A stretch of DNA of 33,155 bases from CAZLPZ01 sp964561535 (GTDB lineage Bacteria > Pseudomonadota > Alphaproteobacteria > Micavibrionales > Micavibrionaceae). Shown here one piece after another: positions 23,694-31,997 of this stretch. The position numbers were made by a program, and so were the translations under genes. The notes under the pieces were generated by a model. That model was not told the DNA's origin. It searched no databases and saw only the letters and a program-made list of their open reading frames with translations. How positions within the stretch are numbered: the stretch's first letter is position 1; each line of letters begins with the position of its first letter. Location: NCBI GenBank assembly GCA_964561535.1, contig CAZLPZ010000018.1:1-33155 (forward strand), read 5' to 3'.

Positions 23694-23847
23694 ATCACCC
23701 CCACCCTAGCCCTCCCCCCTTCAGGAGGAGGGAATTCCCTCAAATTTCTCCTAATATGTTTACGATAAAAATAATTGAAATTTAAGAGATAAATAGGCCG
23801 TTAAAGTTCCCTCCCCCTGAAGGGGGGAGGGCTAGGGTGGGGGTGAT
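23694..23847. mobile_element. 154-bp inverted-repeat element (MITE-like dispersed repeat)
   Basis: Two arms of 41 bases (23694-23734 and 23807-23847) are inverted copies with one mismatch; the outer 31 bases are identical. Each arm also folds on itself (CCCTCC...GGAGGG). The 72-base centre is AT-rich and codes nothing. Repeats with the outer sequence CACCCCCACCCTAGCCCTCC occur in many proteobacterial genomes and are often mis-annotated as proteins ending in PTLALPPSGGG. The right arm ends 27 bases before the ATG of the AAA+ gene, so it lies in its leader. Confidence 0.75.
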
Positions 23848-23874
23848 ACCCGCAAGGATCACAAAGGATACAAT

Positions 23875-24765
23875 ATGTCCAAAACACCACAATTCAAAAT
23901 CTCCGACGCGGACCTTGAGGATCTGATCCACAAATATTGCCGCGACTTTACGGAACTCGACCGGATGGGCCGATATGACCCCATCACGGGTCGGGACGAA
24001 GAAGTTCAGCAATCGATCTTGATCCTCCTTCAAAAAGGCCGGAAAAATGTTATGTTGCTGGCCCCGGCGGGCGTTGGAAAAACCGCGATGGTGGTGGCGT
24101 TGTCCCAGGCGATCAATGCCGGCAAAGTGCCGGATCTTTTAAAAAACGCCCGAGTACTCGAACTCGATCTTGCTTCGATGGCGGGCGGCACATCGGGCCC
24201 GGCGGAATTTCAGGGGCGGTTTTTGCCCTTGTGCCGCGGGATTGCCGAGCGGTATCACGACCCGGCTTACCCAAAAATTATTATGTTTATTGACGAAATC
24301 CATACCATCATGCCGATGGTTGAAGGATCGGCCTATCGTGGCCTGTCGGAAGTCATGAAACCCTATTTGACGGTCGGCGACCTTTATGTCATTGGCGCCA
24401 CCACACAGGATGAGTTTCGCCTGTTTGTGGCCGTGGACCCCGCCATGGACCGCCGGTTTCAAAAAGTCATGCTCGAGGTACCCGACGTGCCCCAGACCAT
24501 CCAAATTTTGAAAAACCTCAAGGCCGGATACGAAAAACATCATAAAATCACGATCCCCGATACGGTGATCGAACGCATTGTGGTGCTCACCAACGAGATG
24601 ATGCGCAAACGCAACCAGCCCGATAAATCGATCATCATTATGGATTCAGCCGCCGCGCACACGGTCATGCACCACGGCACCGGAGGGGACTTACAACTGG
24701 AGAGTGTGTATTACATGATTTCCAAAGAAACCGGCGTCGCCGCCGGGGCATTGAGTGAGGAATAG
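23875..24765 (+). CDS. Stand-alone ClpA/ClpB D1-like AAA+ ATPase
   Basis: The 296-residue protein aligns by eye to the first AAA+ domain of ClpB/ClpA. A short helical N-terminus (1-35) leads to Walker A PAGVGKTA (64-71), Walker B IIMFIDE (135-141), sensor 1 in IGATTQDEF (173-181) and the arginine finger pair MDRRFQKV (191-198). The small domain with LKAGYEKHHKI and PDKSIIIMDSAAA (ClpB: PDKAIDLIDEAA) follows. The Clp N-domain, middle coiled coil and D2 ring are missing. The pore loop, KYRG in ClpB, reads TSGPAEFQGRF here, without the substrate-gripping tyrosine. It is likely an active ATPase but not an ordinary unfoldase. AAAGGA lies six bases before the ATG. The function is unknown. Confidence 0.88.
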   Translation: MSKTPQFKISDADLEDLIHKYCRDFTELDRMGRYDPITGRDEEVQQSILILLQKGRKNVMLLAPAGVGKTAMVVALSQAINAGKVPDLLKNARVLELDLASMAGGTSGPAEFQGRFLPLCRGIAERYHDPAYPKIIMFIDEIHTIMPMVEGSAYRGLSEVMKPYLTVGDLYVIGATTQDEFRLFVAVDPAMDRRFQKVMLEVPDVPQTIQILKNLKAGYEKHHKITIPDTVIERIVVLTNEMMRKRNQPDKSIIIMDSAAAHTVMHHGTGGDLQLESVYYMISKETGVAAGALSEE

Positions 24766-24793
24766 ATGTCGCCCCGGCTTTCGCCGGAATGAC
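24764..24793. repeat. Half REP-like hairpin between convergent genes
   Basis: The hairpin CCGGC-TTTC-GCCGG (24774-24787), in the context GTCGCCCC...GGAATGACAC, matches the dispersed GTCATCCCGGC family seen at 2360-2457 and inside recF. It overlaps the AAA+ stop codon and lies one base before the end of the next gene, so it could terminate or stabilise both transcripts. Confidence 0.65.
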
Positions 24794-24794
24794 A

Positions 24795-25406
24795 CTATTT
24801 TGTATCTGCCAATTCTTGACGCGCGGCGTTTTCGATCGAGGTCACAAATGTCTCGGCGCGTTCGAGGCGAATACCCGGAACTCCTTGTTTTTCAAGGGTT
24901 TCGAGCAATCCAATCACTGCATATATTTGTCGTATTTCTGTGTTTTCAACCAACCCCACCGCCCCGGCAAGCGGCATATCCCTGTGCCCGCCCGCCGGCG
25001 ATGAGCTTTGGATCGCGGCCGAATGGCGATAGGCGGACGCCGCGCGCGCCGCCATTGGACTTTCAGATGGCGGTTGGTGAAATGACGTTCGGGGTGGTTC
25101 TGAATCCGGGACGTCAGACACCGCCGAACCACTTGACACGGACGGCATCGATGCCCCGGGAGATCCAGCAAGGTCCAACGTATGAACAAAATTTTTCAAA
25201 AAATCAATCAAAGCGCGTACGCCTAACACCGTTTGATCGTATGAATCCTGGGGCAGTACTGTTTCCTTTTTTTCGTCCTCGTCTTTTTTGCGCTTGGCCT
25301 GTTCTTCATGTTCCCGAATAGGCAGGCGTGCATCGGCGGCTTCCGCCATGCGCGGTGGCGTTGCCTGCACAACAGGCGGCAGATGAGGATCGATGGGTAT
25401 TGCCAT
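24795..25406 (-). CDS. Unrecognised Pro/Ser-rich protein
   Basis: The 203-residue protein is not recognised. Residues 1-50 are Pro- and Lys/Glu-rich, with EHEEQAKRKKDEDEKKE. Residues 53-78 form a predicted helix (TVLGVRALIDFLKNFVHTLD), 80-145 are a Ser/Pro/Ala-rich and probably disordered linker, and 148-203 form one or two helices (IRQIYAVIGLLETLEKQG). There is no signal peptide or membrane helix. A frame of 188 codons is open on the plus strand, but its Arg/Pro-rich product looks like a shadow. It converges on the AAA+ gene, so a partnership is only suggested by proximity. Confidence 0.6.
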   Translation of the reverse strand: MAIPIDPHLPPVVQATPPRMAEAADARLPIREHEEQAKRKKDEDEKKETVLPQDSYDQTVLGVRALIDFLKNFVHTLDLAGSPGASMPSVSSGSAVSDVPDSEPPRTSFHQPPSESPMAARAASAYRHSAAIQSSSPAGGHRDMPLAGAVGLVENTEIRQIYAVIGLLETLEKQGVPGIRLERAETFVTSIENAARQELADTK

Positions 25407-25499
25407 AATTTAAACCCGACATTACAACCCTAATACCGTACCACACCCCAGATAAAACTTCAAAAAAACACTATTCATATTTCATCGTCCGCGCCGATG

Positions 25500-25508
25500 T
25501 GCTATAGA
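25500..25508 (+). promoter_or_regulatory. Extended -10 promoter of dnaN
   Basis: TGC-TATAGA at 25500-25508 fits an extended -10 element, about 57 bases before the dnaN ATG. The -35 region is weak, as expected for this type. A DnaA-box-like TTTTCCACA lies at 25541-25549, between promoter and gene. Confidence 0.4.
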
Positions 25509-25564
25509 TTCATTCATCTTTTATTAACTTGATTCGCGGATTTTCCACAAGGAATGGGTGCCCC

Positions 25565-26686
25565 ATGAAATTGACCATTGAACGCGCTGCCCTCTTGCGG
25601 GCTTTGACCCACGTACAGTCGGTCGTTGAACGCCGCAATACGATCCCGATTTTGGGCAACGTCATGTTGCGGGCCGAAGACGGCGTGTTGCAAATGGCGA
25701 CGACCGACATGGATCTTGAAATCAACGAAGGGATTGCCGCAAAAATTTCAACGCCCGGCGCCACCACCGCGCCCGCGGTCACGTTGCACGACATTGTGCG
25801 GAAATTTCCCGATGGATCGACCGTTGAACTGAACCTGGATGCGTCCGGCAATTCGATGACAATCAAGGCCGGCCGGTCACATTTTAAATTGGGATGCTTG
25901 CCCGTATCTGACTTCCCCGAACTGGGGTCTAATGCCGATATGCCAACAACGTTCCGATTAAAAGCCGCGGACCTGCGCGCCTTGATTGACCGCACCAAAT
26001 TCGCGATGAGCACAGAAGAAGCGCGCTATTATTTGAACGGCATTTACGTGCATGCCACAAATCATGACGGTGTCGATGTATTGCGCGCTGTGGCCACTGA
26101 TGGTCACCGTTTGGCACGATTTGAAATGCCATTACCGGACGGGGCGGCATCGATGACCGGCGTGATTATTCCGCGTAAAGCTGTAGCCGAGTTGCGCAAA
26201 TTGCTGGACGAGGCGGCAGATACAATTGAAGTATCGTTATCCGCGAATAAAATTCGTTTTGCGTTTGATCATATTGTTCTAACCACAAAACTCATCGACG
26301 GAACATTCCCTGATTATGGACGGGTCATTCCGGCGAATAACGACAAAATGATCGAAGTCGATCCCAAAGTATTTTCAAATGCGATTGACCGTGTGTCAAC
26401 AATTTCGGATGGCAAAACACGGGCCCTGAAAATCACCTTGAACGGCAAGACATTAACATTGTCGGCATCATCCCCGGAAAGTGGATCCGCCACCGAGGAC
26501 ATTGAAGTCCATTCCGAAGCCCCGGGAATCGAAATCGGATTTAACGCCCGGTATTTGATGGATATTACTTCCCAAGTCGACGGTGCTGCATGTCGTATCA
26601 AAATGGCGGATGCCACATCGCCGACAATTATCGAAGATACCAGCGATGCATCTTCACTGTATGTGATTATGCCGCTTCGGGTTTAA
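25565..26686 (+). CDS. dnaN: DNA polymerase III beta subunit (sliding clamp)
   Basis: DnaN dimerises around DNA and tethers the replicative polymerase. The 373-residue protein begins MKLTIERAALLRALTHVQSVVERR, followed by TIPILGNVML, the conserved first-domain pattern. ARYYLNGIYVH and ATDGHRLAR mark the second domain, and the C-terminus ends SSLYVIMPLRV as clamps do. Three clamp domains fit the length. ATG 25565 is chosen because it matches family starts and follows AAGGA; an in-frame TTG at 25529 adds 12 residues unlike the family. dnaA, often just upstream, is absent; an unrecognised gene on the other strand lies there instead. Confidence 0.97.
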   Translation: MKLTIERAALLRALTHVQSVVERRNTIPILGNVMLRAEDGVLQMATTDMDLEINEGIAAKISTPGATTAPAVTLHDIVRKFPDGSTVELNLDASGNSMTIKAGRSHFKLGCLPVSDFPELGSNADMPTTFRLKAADLRALIDRTKFAMSTEEARYYLNGIYVHATNHDGVDVLRAVATDGHRLARFEMPLPDGAASMTGVIIPRKAVAELRKLLDEAADTIEVSLSANKIRFAFDHIVLTTKLIDGTFPDYGRVIPANNDKMIEVDPKVFSNAIDRVSTISDGKTRALKITLNGKTLTLSASSPESGSATEDIEVHSEAPGIEIGFNARYLMDITSQVDGAACRIKMADATSPTIIEDTSDASSLYVIMPLRV

Positions 26687-26687
26687 T

Positions 26688-26797
26688 CAAAGACGCAGAG
26701 AACCACAGATCCCGTAGAGCATTTTGTTTTGTGATATCATTTTTCGATAAAACTGAACGCTCTGCGTTCTCTCCTTTTACGCTGTGTTCTTTAATCT
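26688..26797. repeat. Degenerate inverted repeat between dnaN and recF
   Basis: The left part (from 26689, AAGACGCAGAGAACCACAGA) and the right part (26757-26791, containing CTCTGCGTTCTCTCC and ACGCTGTGTTCTTT) are imperfect inverted copies built from the same CGCAGAGAAC unit. Repeats of the CAGAGAACACAGAG type are scattered in many bacterial genomes. It fills almost the whole gap before recF, which lacks a visible ribosome-binding site. Confidence 0.5.
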
Positions 26798-26798
26798 C

Positions 26799-28001
26799 AT
26801 GCATCTCACTTCTCTGACCCTCACCGCATTTCGTAATTATGATCATCTCGCGCTTGCTGATTTATCATCCAAATTTGTTGCATTTGCAGGGCATAACGGC
26901 GCGGGGAAAACAAATATCCTCGAGGCAATTTCATTATTGTCCCCAGGCCGGGGCATACGTAATGCCGAGATCGCAGATATACAACAACGAACAGAACAAT
27001 ATCATCCCGGCAACACCTGGGATCCAGATGTCTCGAGGTCCCGGCCTGCGCCGGAACGACACAGCTCCCCCTGGGCCATACACGCGTCCGTAATGGGCCG
27101 ATGGGGCCCTCAAGATATTGGATTAGGAATTGATCCTATTAAAAATCGAAAAATCACACACATAAACAGTGCGCCGGCAAAATCACAATCTGATCTTGCC
27201 GAACTTGTCCGATGTGTATGGTTAACACCGCTTCAAGATCGATTATTTATCGACGGTGCATCGGCACGGCGAAAATTAATTGATCGATGGATTTTTACCA
27301 CCGACCCGGCCCATGCGGGACGTATGACCCGATTGGAACGCTTACTATCTGAACGTAATCGATTGCTGTCGATGCCGCGCGTCGATCCGTTATGGATTGA
27401 TGCGATTGATCATGATCTCGCCACCACCGCAATTGCCGTGATGTCCGCGCGGGTTGATTATCTGGACCGGTTACGTGGGTCAGTTGCCCGCGCAAGATCA
27501 TCACATTTTCCGACCCCCATATTTCATATGACCGGATTTATGGATGATATCATTGGATCCGTACCGGCGGTTATGGCTGAACAATACTATCTGGACCGGT
27601 TGCACGAAAACCGCGCGCACGATACAGCACTTGAATCAACTTCCATGGGCCCCCATCGTGTTGATATTCATATTGAATACAGGGATAAAAATATGCCAGC
27701 CTATGCCTGTTCGACAGGAGAACAAAAGGCATTACTTTTTTCATTATTTCTGGCCCACACGCAATTGATCCGAGATGAGGTGGGAGAGGCCCCGATTGTG
27801 CTGTTGGACGAAATCACCGCACATTTGGACCCCGCGCGCCGCGCGGCATTATTTGAATGTTTACACAATTTAGGCGCCCAAGTTTTTTTAACGGCAACGA
27901 CGTCAGATCAATTCAGCGATATTCCATCAGCCCAAATTTTTGATGTTGAGGATGGCATGATCCATTCAAACTCAAATCATCGGAAGTATTATACATCATG
28001 A
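26799..28001 (+). CDS. recF: DNA replication and repair protein RecF, with in-frame repeat insertion
   Basis: RecF is an SMC/ABC-like ATPase that loads RecA at gaps with RecO and RecR. The 400-residue protein has Walker A GHNGAGKT (31-38), LLSPGRGIR (47-54), the family stretch VWLTPLQDRLFIDG with SARRKLIDRWIF, signature STGEQKALLFSL and Walker B VLLDEITAHLD. Residues about 67-90 (HPGNTWDPDV and onward) do not belong to the family and are coded by a palindromic repeat at 27001-27062. They fall in a loop between two strands of the N-terminal lobe, where homologues have only a few residues, so function may survive. The ATG 26799 matches homologues; a GTG at 26784 would add five residues. The stop overlaps the next ATG (ATGA). 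Confidence 0.94.
   Translation: MHLTSLTLTAFRNYDHLALADLSSKFVAFAGHNGAGKTNILEAISLLSPGRGIRNAEIADIQQRTEQYHPGNTWDPDVSRSRPAPERHSSPWAIHASVMGRWGPQDIGLGIDPIKNRKITHINSAPAKSQSDLAELVRCVWLTPLQDRLFIDGASARRKLIDRWIFTTDPAHAGRMTRLERLLSERNRLLSMPRVDPLWIDAIDHDLATTAIAVMSARVDYLDRLRGSVARARSSHFPTPIFHMTGFMDDIIGSVPAVMAEQYYLDRLHENRAHDTALESTSMGPHRVDIHIEYRDKNMPAYACSTGEQKALLFSLFLAHTQLIRDEVGEAPIVLLDEITAHLDPARRAALFECLHNLGAQVFLTATTSDQFSDIPSAQIFDVEDGMIHSNSNHRKYYTS
27001..27062. repeat. Palindromic REP-like element inside recF
   Basis: The segment begins ATCATCCCGGC, has CCTGGGATCCAGATGTC in the middle and ends CCCGGCCTGCGCCGGAACGA followed by CAC. It has the two-hairpin layout (GTCATCCCGGC-n-GGGATCC / GGTCCCGGC-n-GCCGGAACGAC) of the dispersed repeats at 2360-2457 and 24764-24793. 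It is read through in frame without a stop, adding about 21-24 residues to RecF. Confidence 0.75.
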
Positions 28002-28867
28002 CATGGATTCTCTATGCCCTATTCGCCGTGATATGTGCTGTAGCAACACCGTTACTGCAACGGCGATGCACCGTTAATACATTGGCGATGCTATTTTGGT
28101 TGCGGATCATTACGGTTATTGTACTCGCCCCCGTTGCCTATTTTATTGGCTTGCCGACTGATCCCATTTTTTATTTGGTAATAACTGTATTTGGCATTTT
28201 TGTAACCTATACCGATTTTCTATTTTTTAATTTTACACGACACAATAACCCCGCGATTGCAGCACGGTTACTGAAACCCATGGTTATCGTTACATTTTTA
28301 TTGTGGTTTCTGTTTGATCCAGCGCTCCTTCAACGCTATCTAGATCATCCCGGACGCGCGATATTAATTATTTCTCTGTTGACCGCCGCCGTCATTCTGG
28401 CCACCCAATTAAAACAATGTACCGTCACGCGATCGGCCTTTATCAAATTGTGGCCCGTTTTATGCTCGGCATCCATTTATCCCATTATTTCCAAATATAT
28501 TTTGATTGGCGTGGATCCGTGGGTGGGGGCGGTCGGCGTTTATTTGATAACGGCTGTGGTTGTCTTGATCACCTTAACCATCGTGCAAATGATCACCCAC
28601 AAAATTCCACCGGGTCTATTATGGAGCGGCGCAACAATCCGAGCTGGCGCCATAATAGCCATTCCCTCTCTTTTGGGGGGATTGGCGTTGGTTATGGCGT
28701 TCCAAGCATCCACCCATCCCGCCTATGTATCTGTATTAATGATGATTGTTCCCGTAGTTTTATCCCTGGTCGGACGCATGTTGGGCGACCCGGATTCCGG
28801 GAATCGCCGTGCCGGATTCGGGTTAATTGTGATTGCGGCGTTGATCGTTTTTTTACAAATCCGATAG
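27998..28867 (+). CDS. DMT/EamA-like inner-membrane transporter
   Basis: The 289-residue protein has about ten hydrophobic helices in two halves, the drug/metabolite transporter layout. Features include the N-terminal MTWILYALFAVICAVATPLLQRR, an EamA-like second half with SASIYPIISKYILIG, and a short basic C-terminus. The substrate cannot be read from sequence. Its ATG overlaps the recF stop by four bases, so it is translationally coupled to recF, an unusual partner. A spacer of about 150 bases to the next start includes a possible promoter. Identification as a DMT-type carrier is by topology and moderate similarity only. Confidence 0.8.
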   Translation: MTWILYALFAVICAVATPLLQRRCTVNTLAMLFWLRIITVIVLAPVAYFIGLPTDPIFYLVITVFGIFVTYTDFLFFNFTRHNNPAIAARLLKPMVIVTFLLWFLFDPALLQRYLDHPGRAILIISLLTAAVILATQLKQCTVTRSAFIKLWPVLCSASIYPIISKYILIGVDPWVGAVGVYLITAVVVLITLTIVQMITHKIPPGLLWSGATIRAGAIIAIPSLLGGLALVMAFQASTHPAYVSVLMMIVPVVLSLVGRMLGDPDSGNRRAGFGLIVIAALIVFLQIR

Positions 28868-28944
28868 ATTAAAATTACCCTTTTAAATCAATGAATTATA
28901 TCACCGTTTTGGTGGAAATAACCCGTGCATTTTTTGGGTGTTTG

Positions 28945-28953
28945 TGCTATAAA
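28945..28953 (+). promoter_or_regulatory. Possible extended -10 promoter before the exported protein and gyrB
   Basis: TGC-TATAAA at 28945-28953 fits an extended -10, 61 bases before the ATG at 29014. No good -35 is visible. It would let the exported-protein gene and gyrB be transcribed apart from dnaN-recF. Confidence 0.35.
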
Positions 28954-29013
28954 AAACCTCTCTTTAAAAGATTGTATTTTTATCTTTTTTTGACGAATAT
29001 ATTGGGTGCATTA

Positions 29014-29553
29014 ATGACAAAATTTATAATAGTTCTTATCGCTATATTTTCTATATATCCCATCACACCTTCGATAGCGTCTGATCAAATGACTGAAGAA
29101 ATTGAGGGGAAATATAGCTATTCGGAACCATGTGGCCCTGAAACAAAAATGGAGGGTTATTCAAATAAACTTGAATATGATGCAAGAATTTCTAGAATCT
29201 CTCCCTTAAAAAATCAGCTTCCTCTTTTTCTAGTAGAGATTGACTCATCTTCGTGTGGCCCGGCTCACATGGTATCTTTTCAAGGAGTGGGGTGGTTCTA
29301 TTATGATAACCATGATGACGCTTCAGATACTCTTATCGTATTTCCATACTTTAATGAAAAAACAGGATCAGACGAGAAAGATTATACGGCCTGTTATCTT
29401 AAAATAAAAAAAACAAATCAAGGAATTTTGATTTACGATAGAGAAAATAATGATTGTAAAAAATTATTTCTCGGCGGCGCACGTACAAACCTTACATCTC
29501 CCGGACCGATTAAAAAAATATTAGCTACAACAAAAAAGACACTGGAAAAATGA
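29014..29553 (+). CDS. Unrecognised exported protein between recF and gyrB
   Basis: From ATG 29014 the 179-residue protein starts with a clear signal peptide (MTKFIIVLIAIFSIYPITPS, likely cleavage after SIA). An in-frame ATG at 28891 would place 41 extra residues before it, so 29014 is preferred. The mature part has four Cys (in EPCGPETK, SSSCGPAH, TACYLK, NDCKKL) that could form two disulfides in the periplasm, and several Tyr/Phe-rich strands (VGWFYYDNHDD, TLIVFPYF). No family is recognised. Codon use is clearly more AT-rich than in gyrB and recF, which suggests later insertion into this operon. Its stop overlaps the gyrB ATG by four bases. Confidence 0.75.
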   Translation: MTKFIIVLIAIFSIYPITPSIASDQMTEEIEGKYSYSEPCGPETKMEGYSNKLEYDARISRISPLKNQLPLFLVEIDSSSCGPAHMVSFQGVGWFYYDNHDDASDTLIVFPYFNEKTGSDEKDYTACYLKIKKTNQGILIYDRENNDCKKLFLGGARTNLTSPGPIKKILATTKKTLEK

Positions 29554-31994
29554 CCATGACCGCCTCTGCCGCCGACCTCGCCTCTCAAGCCTATGGCGCC
29601 GATTCCATCAAAGTATTACGCGGGTTAGACGCCGTTCGTAAACGCCCCGGCATGTATATTGGCGACACCGATGACGGGTCAGGGTTACACCACATGGTGT
29701 ACGAAGTCGTCGATAACGCCATTGACGAGTCTCTCGCCGGGCATTGCGACCGCATTGACGTTGTGTTGAACAAAGACGGGTCGGTCACGGTGCGTGATAA
29801 CGGCCGCGGCATTCCGGTTGATTTGCATGCGGAAGAAAAGGTAAGCGCGGCCGAAGTCATCATGACTCAACTGCACGCTGGCGGAAAATTTGATCAAAAT
29901 TCATATAAAGTATCCGGTGGGTTGCACGGCGTGGGCGTATCGGTCGTCAATGCCCTGTCCGATTGGATGGATCTGACCATCTGGCGTCAAGGAAAACAAT
30001 GGTACATGCGATTCCGTCGTGGGGATGCCGAGGCGCCGTTAAAATCAATTGCCGACCAAGGCGATCACCGTAACGGGACCGAAGTCACGTTTATGCCGTC
30101 GACCGAAACATTTACCATGACGTTGTTTGATTTCACAACACTTGAAAACCGGTTGCGTGAACTGGCCTTCCTTAATTCAGGCGTGAATATTATTCTGCGC
30201 GATGACCGCGGGGATGAACCACACGAGGTTCAATTCCATTTTGACGGCGGGATCGAAAGTTTTGTGGCGTATCTGGACCGTGCCAAACAACCTGTTTTCA
30301 CGCCCCCTATTTCGGTGAATACGATGCAAAGCAATATCGGCGTTGAAATTGCGATGGAATGGACCGATGCGTATCACGAAACCATGCTGTGCTTTACCAA
30401 CAATATTCCGCAACGTGACGGCGGCACGCACCTGGCCGGATTTCGCGGCGCCCTGACACGTACCATCACCAAATATGCGGACGAACACAATCTGATTAAG
30501 AAAAAGGAAGTTGAACTGTCGGGCGAGGATATGCGGGAGGGATTGACGTGTGTATTATCGGTCAAGGTACCTGATCCGAAATTTAGCTCGCAAACCAAAG
30601 ATAAACTGGTCTCATCCGAAGTGCGCCCCGTTGTTGAACAGGCGGTATCCGAAGGATTGTCCACATGGTTTGAAGAACACCCCGTTGAAGCAAAGAAAAT
30701 AATTGGAAAAATTATTGATGCAGCAAGTGCACGTGAAGCCGCCCGTCGGGCCCGTGATTTATCGCGCCGCAAAGGCATCATGGATATCTCAAACCTGCCT
30801 GGGAAATTGGCCGATTGTCAAGAACGTGATCCGGCCCTGTCTGAAATCTTTATCGTCGAGGGAGACTCCGCCGGTGGATCGGCCAAACAAGCCCGATCAC
30901 GGAAAAATCAGGCCATCTTGCCGTTACGCGGAAAAATTTTAAACGTTGAACGCGCGCGAATTGATCGCATTTTGATGTCGGAACAAATTGGTACATTGAT
31001 CACGGCACTCGGAGCCGGAATCCAAGAAGAGCTGAATATCGACAAAATCCGGTATCACAAAATTATTATCATGACTGATGCCGACGTCGACGGGTCACAT
31101 ATTCGCACCTTGTTACTGACCTTCTTCTTTCGCTATATGCCCGTCATTATCGAGCGTGGATATCTCTATATTGCTCAACCCCCATTGTATAAAGTTAAAC
31201 GGGGTAATTCATCGGAACTGTATTTGAAAAACGAATTGGCCCTTGAAGATTATTTAATCACCGGATCGGCCGACGACATGACTTTACGTGATTTTACGGG
31301 CGCAGTGCGCGCGGGACGTGATTTTATCGATATTTTAAATCGTGCGCGCGGATATCGCAGCGTCCTTAATCAAATGAATGCGCGGATCAACGATCGATTT
31401 GTGTTGGAACAAGCCGCAATCTGCGGATTGTTTAACGACGAAATTTTATCCAATGAGCCATTGGGTGTTAAGGCCGGAATATTAATGGCTACGCAACTAA
31501 ATAAACATGCGCTGGATCACGAAAAGAACTGGACAGCAACCTATACGCTTGCAGATGGCTTTATCTGTACCCGTACGGTCCGCGGCATTACGCAACTGAT
31601 CCGGTTGGTCCCGGATATTTTACGGTCGCCCGATGCACGGCGTCTTGCCACCTATCACACCTGGTTAAACGAAAATTTTACAGGCAACGGCACATTGACG
31701 AATAAGGGCAAAGATGTGGGCGATATCGCGGGCCCCGCCGATTTATTGGACCAAGTATTCGGATTGGCGCGCAAGGGGTTGGCCATTCAACGGTACAAAG
31801 GTTTGGGGGAAATGAACCCCGAACAGTTGTGGGAAACAACACTTGACCCCGAGGTCCGATCGCTATTGCAAGTGACGGTCGAGGACGCGGTGGCCGCGAA
31901 TGATTTATTTTCAACCTTGATGGGTGATGTCGTCGAACCACGTCGTGATTTTATTCAACAGAATGCGTTGAAAGTGACGAATTTGGATGTTTAA
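29550..31994 (+). CDS. gyrB: DNA gyrase subunit B
   Basis: GyrB supplies the ATPase and part of the DNA-cleavage core of gyrase, which introduces negative supercoils. The 814-residue protein has the GHKL ATPase domain (YEVVDNAIDES with catalytic Glu52, DNGRGIP at 83-89, GGLHGVGVSVVNALS), the transducer domain, TOPRIM with EGDSAGGSAKQAR (Glu437) and DADVDGSHIR (Asp510), PLRGKILNVE, and the C-terminal QRYKGLGEMNPEQLWETT. Length matches the short, alphaproteobacterial form. GyrB rather than ParE is favoured by these motifs and by the recF neighbourhood. The start overlaps the upstream stop (ATGA); a second ATG two codons on is also possible. Confidence 0.97.
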   Translation: MTMTASAADLASQAYGADSIKVLRGLDAVRKRPGMYIGDTDDGSGLHHMVYEVVDNAIDESLAGHCDRIDVVLNKDGSVTVRDNGRGIPVDLHAEEKVSAAEVIMTQLHAGGKFDQNSYKVSGGLHGVGVSVVNALSDWMDLTIWRQGKQWYMRFRRGDAEAPLKSIADQGDHRNGTEVTFMPSTETFTMTLFDFTTLENRLRELAFLNSGVNIILRDDRGDEPHEVQFHFDGGIESFVAYLDRAKQPVFTPPISVNTMQSNIGVEIAMEWTDAYHETMLCFTNNIPQRDGGTHLAGFRGALTRTITKYADEHNLIKKKEVELSGEDMREGLTCVLSVKVPDPKFSSQTKDKLVSSEVRPVVEQAVSEGLSTWFEEHPVEAKKIIGKIIDAASAREAARRARDLSRRKGIMDISNLPGKLADCQERDPALSEIFIVEGDSAGGSAKQARSRKNQAILPLRGKILNVERARIDRILMSEQIGTLITALGAGIQEELNIDKIRYHKIIIMTDADVDGSHIRTLLLTFFFRYMPVIIERGYLYIAQPPLYKVKRGNSSELYLKNELALEDYLITGSADDMTLRDFTGAVRAGRDFIDILNRARGYRSVLNQMNARINDRFVLEQAAICGLFNDEILSNEPLGVKAGILMATQLNKHALDHEKNWTATYTLADGFICTRTVRGITQLIRLVPDILRSPDARRLATYHTWLNENFTGNGTLTNKGKDVGDIAGPADLLDQVFGLARKGLAIQRYKGLGEMNPEQLWETTLDPEVRSLLQVTVEDAVAANDLFSTLMGDVVEPRRDFIQQNALKVTNLDV

Positions 31995-31997
31995 GAA

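Noticed and set aside
23694..23847. Insertion sequence or CRISPR array
   Set aside because: There is no transposase frame, only two arms and no spaced direct repeats, so a MITE-like dispersed repeat is the most that can be said.
23782..24033. Minus-strand frame whose product ends near PTLALPPSGGG
   Set aside because: This is the familiar false translation of the inverted-repeat element combined with antisense of the AAA+ gene.
24755..25321. 188-codon plus-strand frame opposite the Pro/Ser-rich gene
   Set aside because: The Arg/Pro-rich product with no ribosome-binding site looks like a shadow of the minus-strand gene, whose helices and composition are more protein-like.
25510..26013. 167-codon minus-strand frame across the dnaN start
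   Set aside because: It is antisense to dnaN, whose identity is certain.
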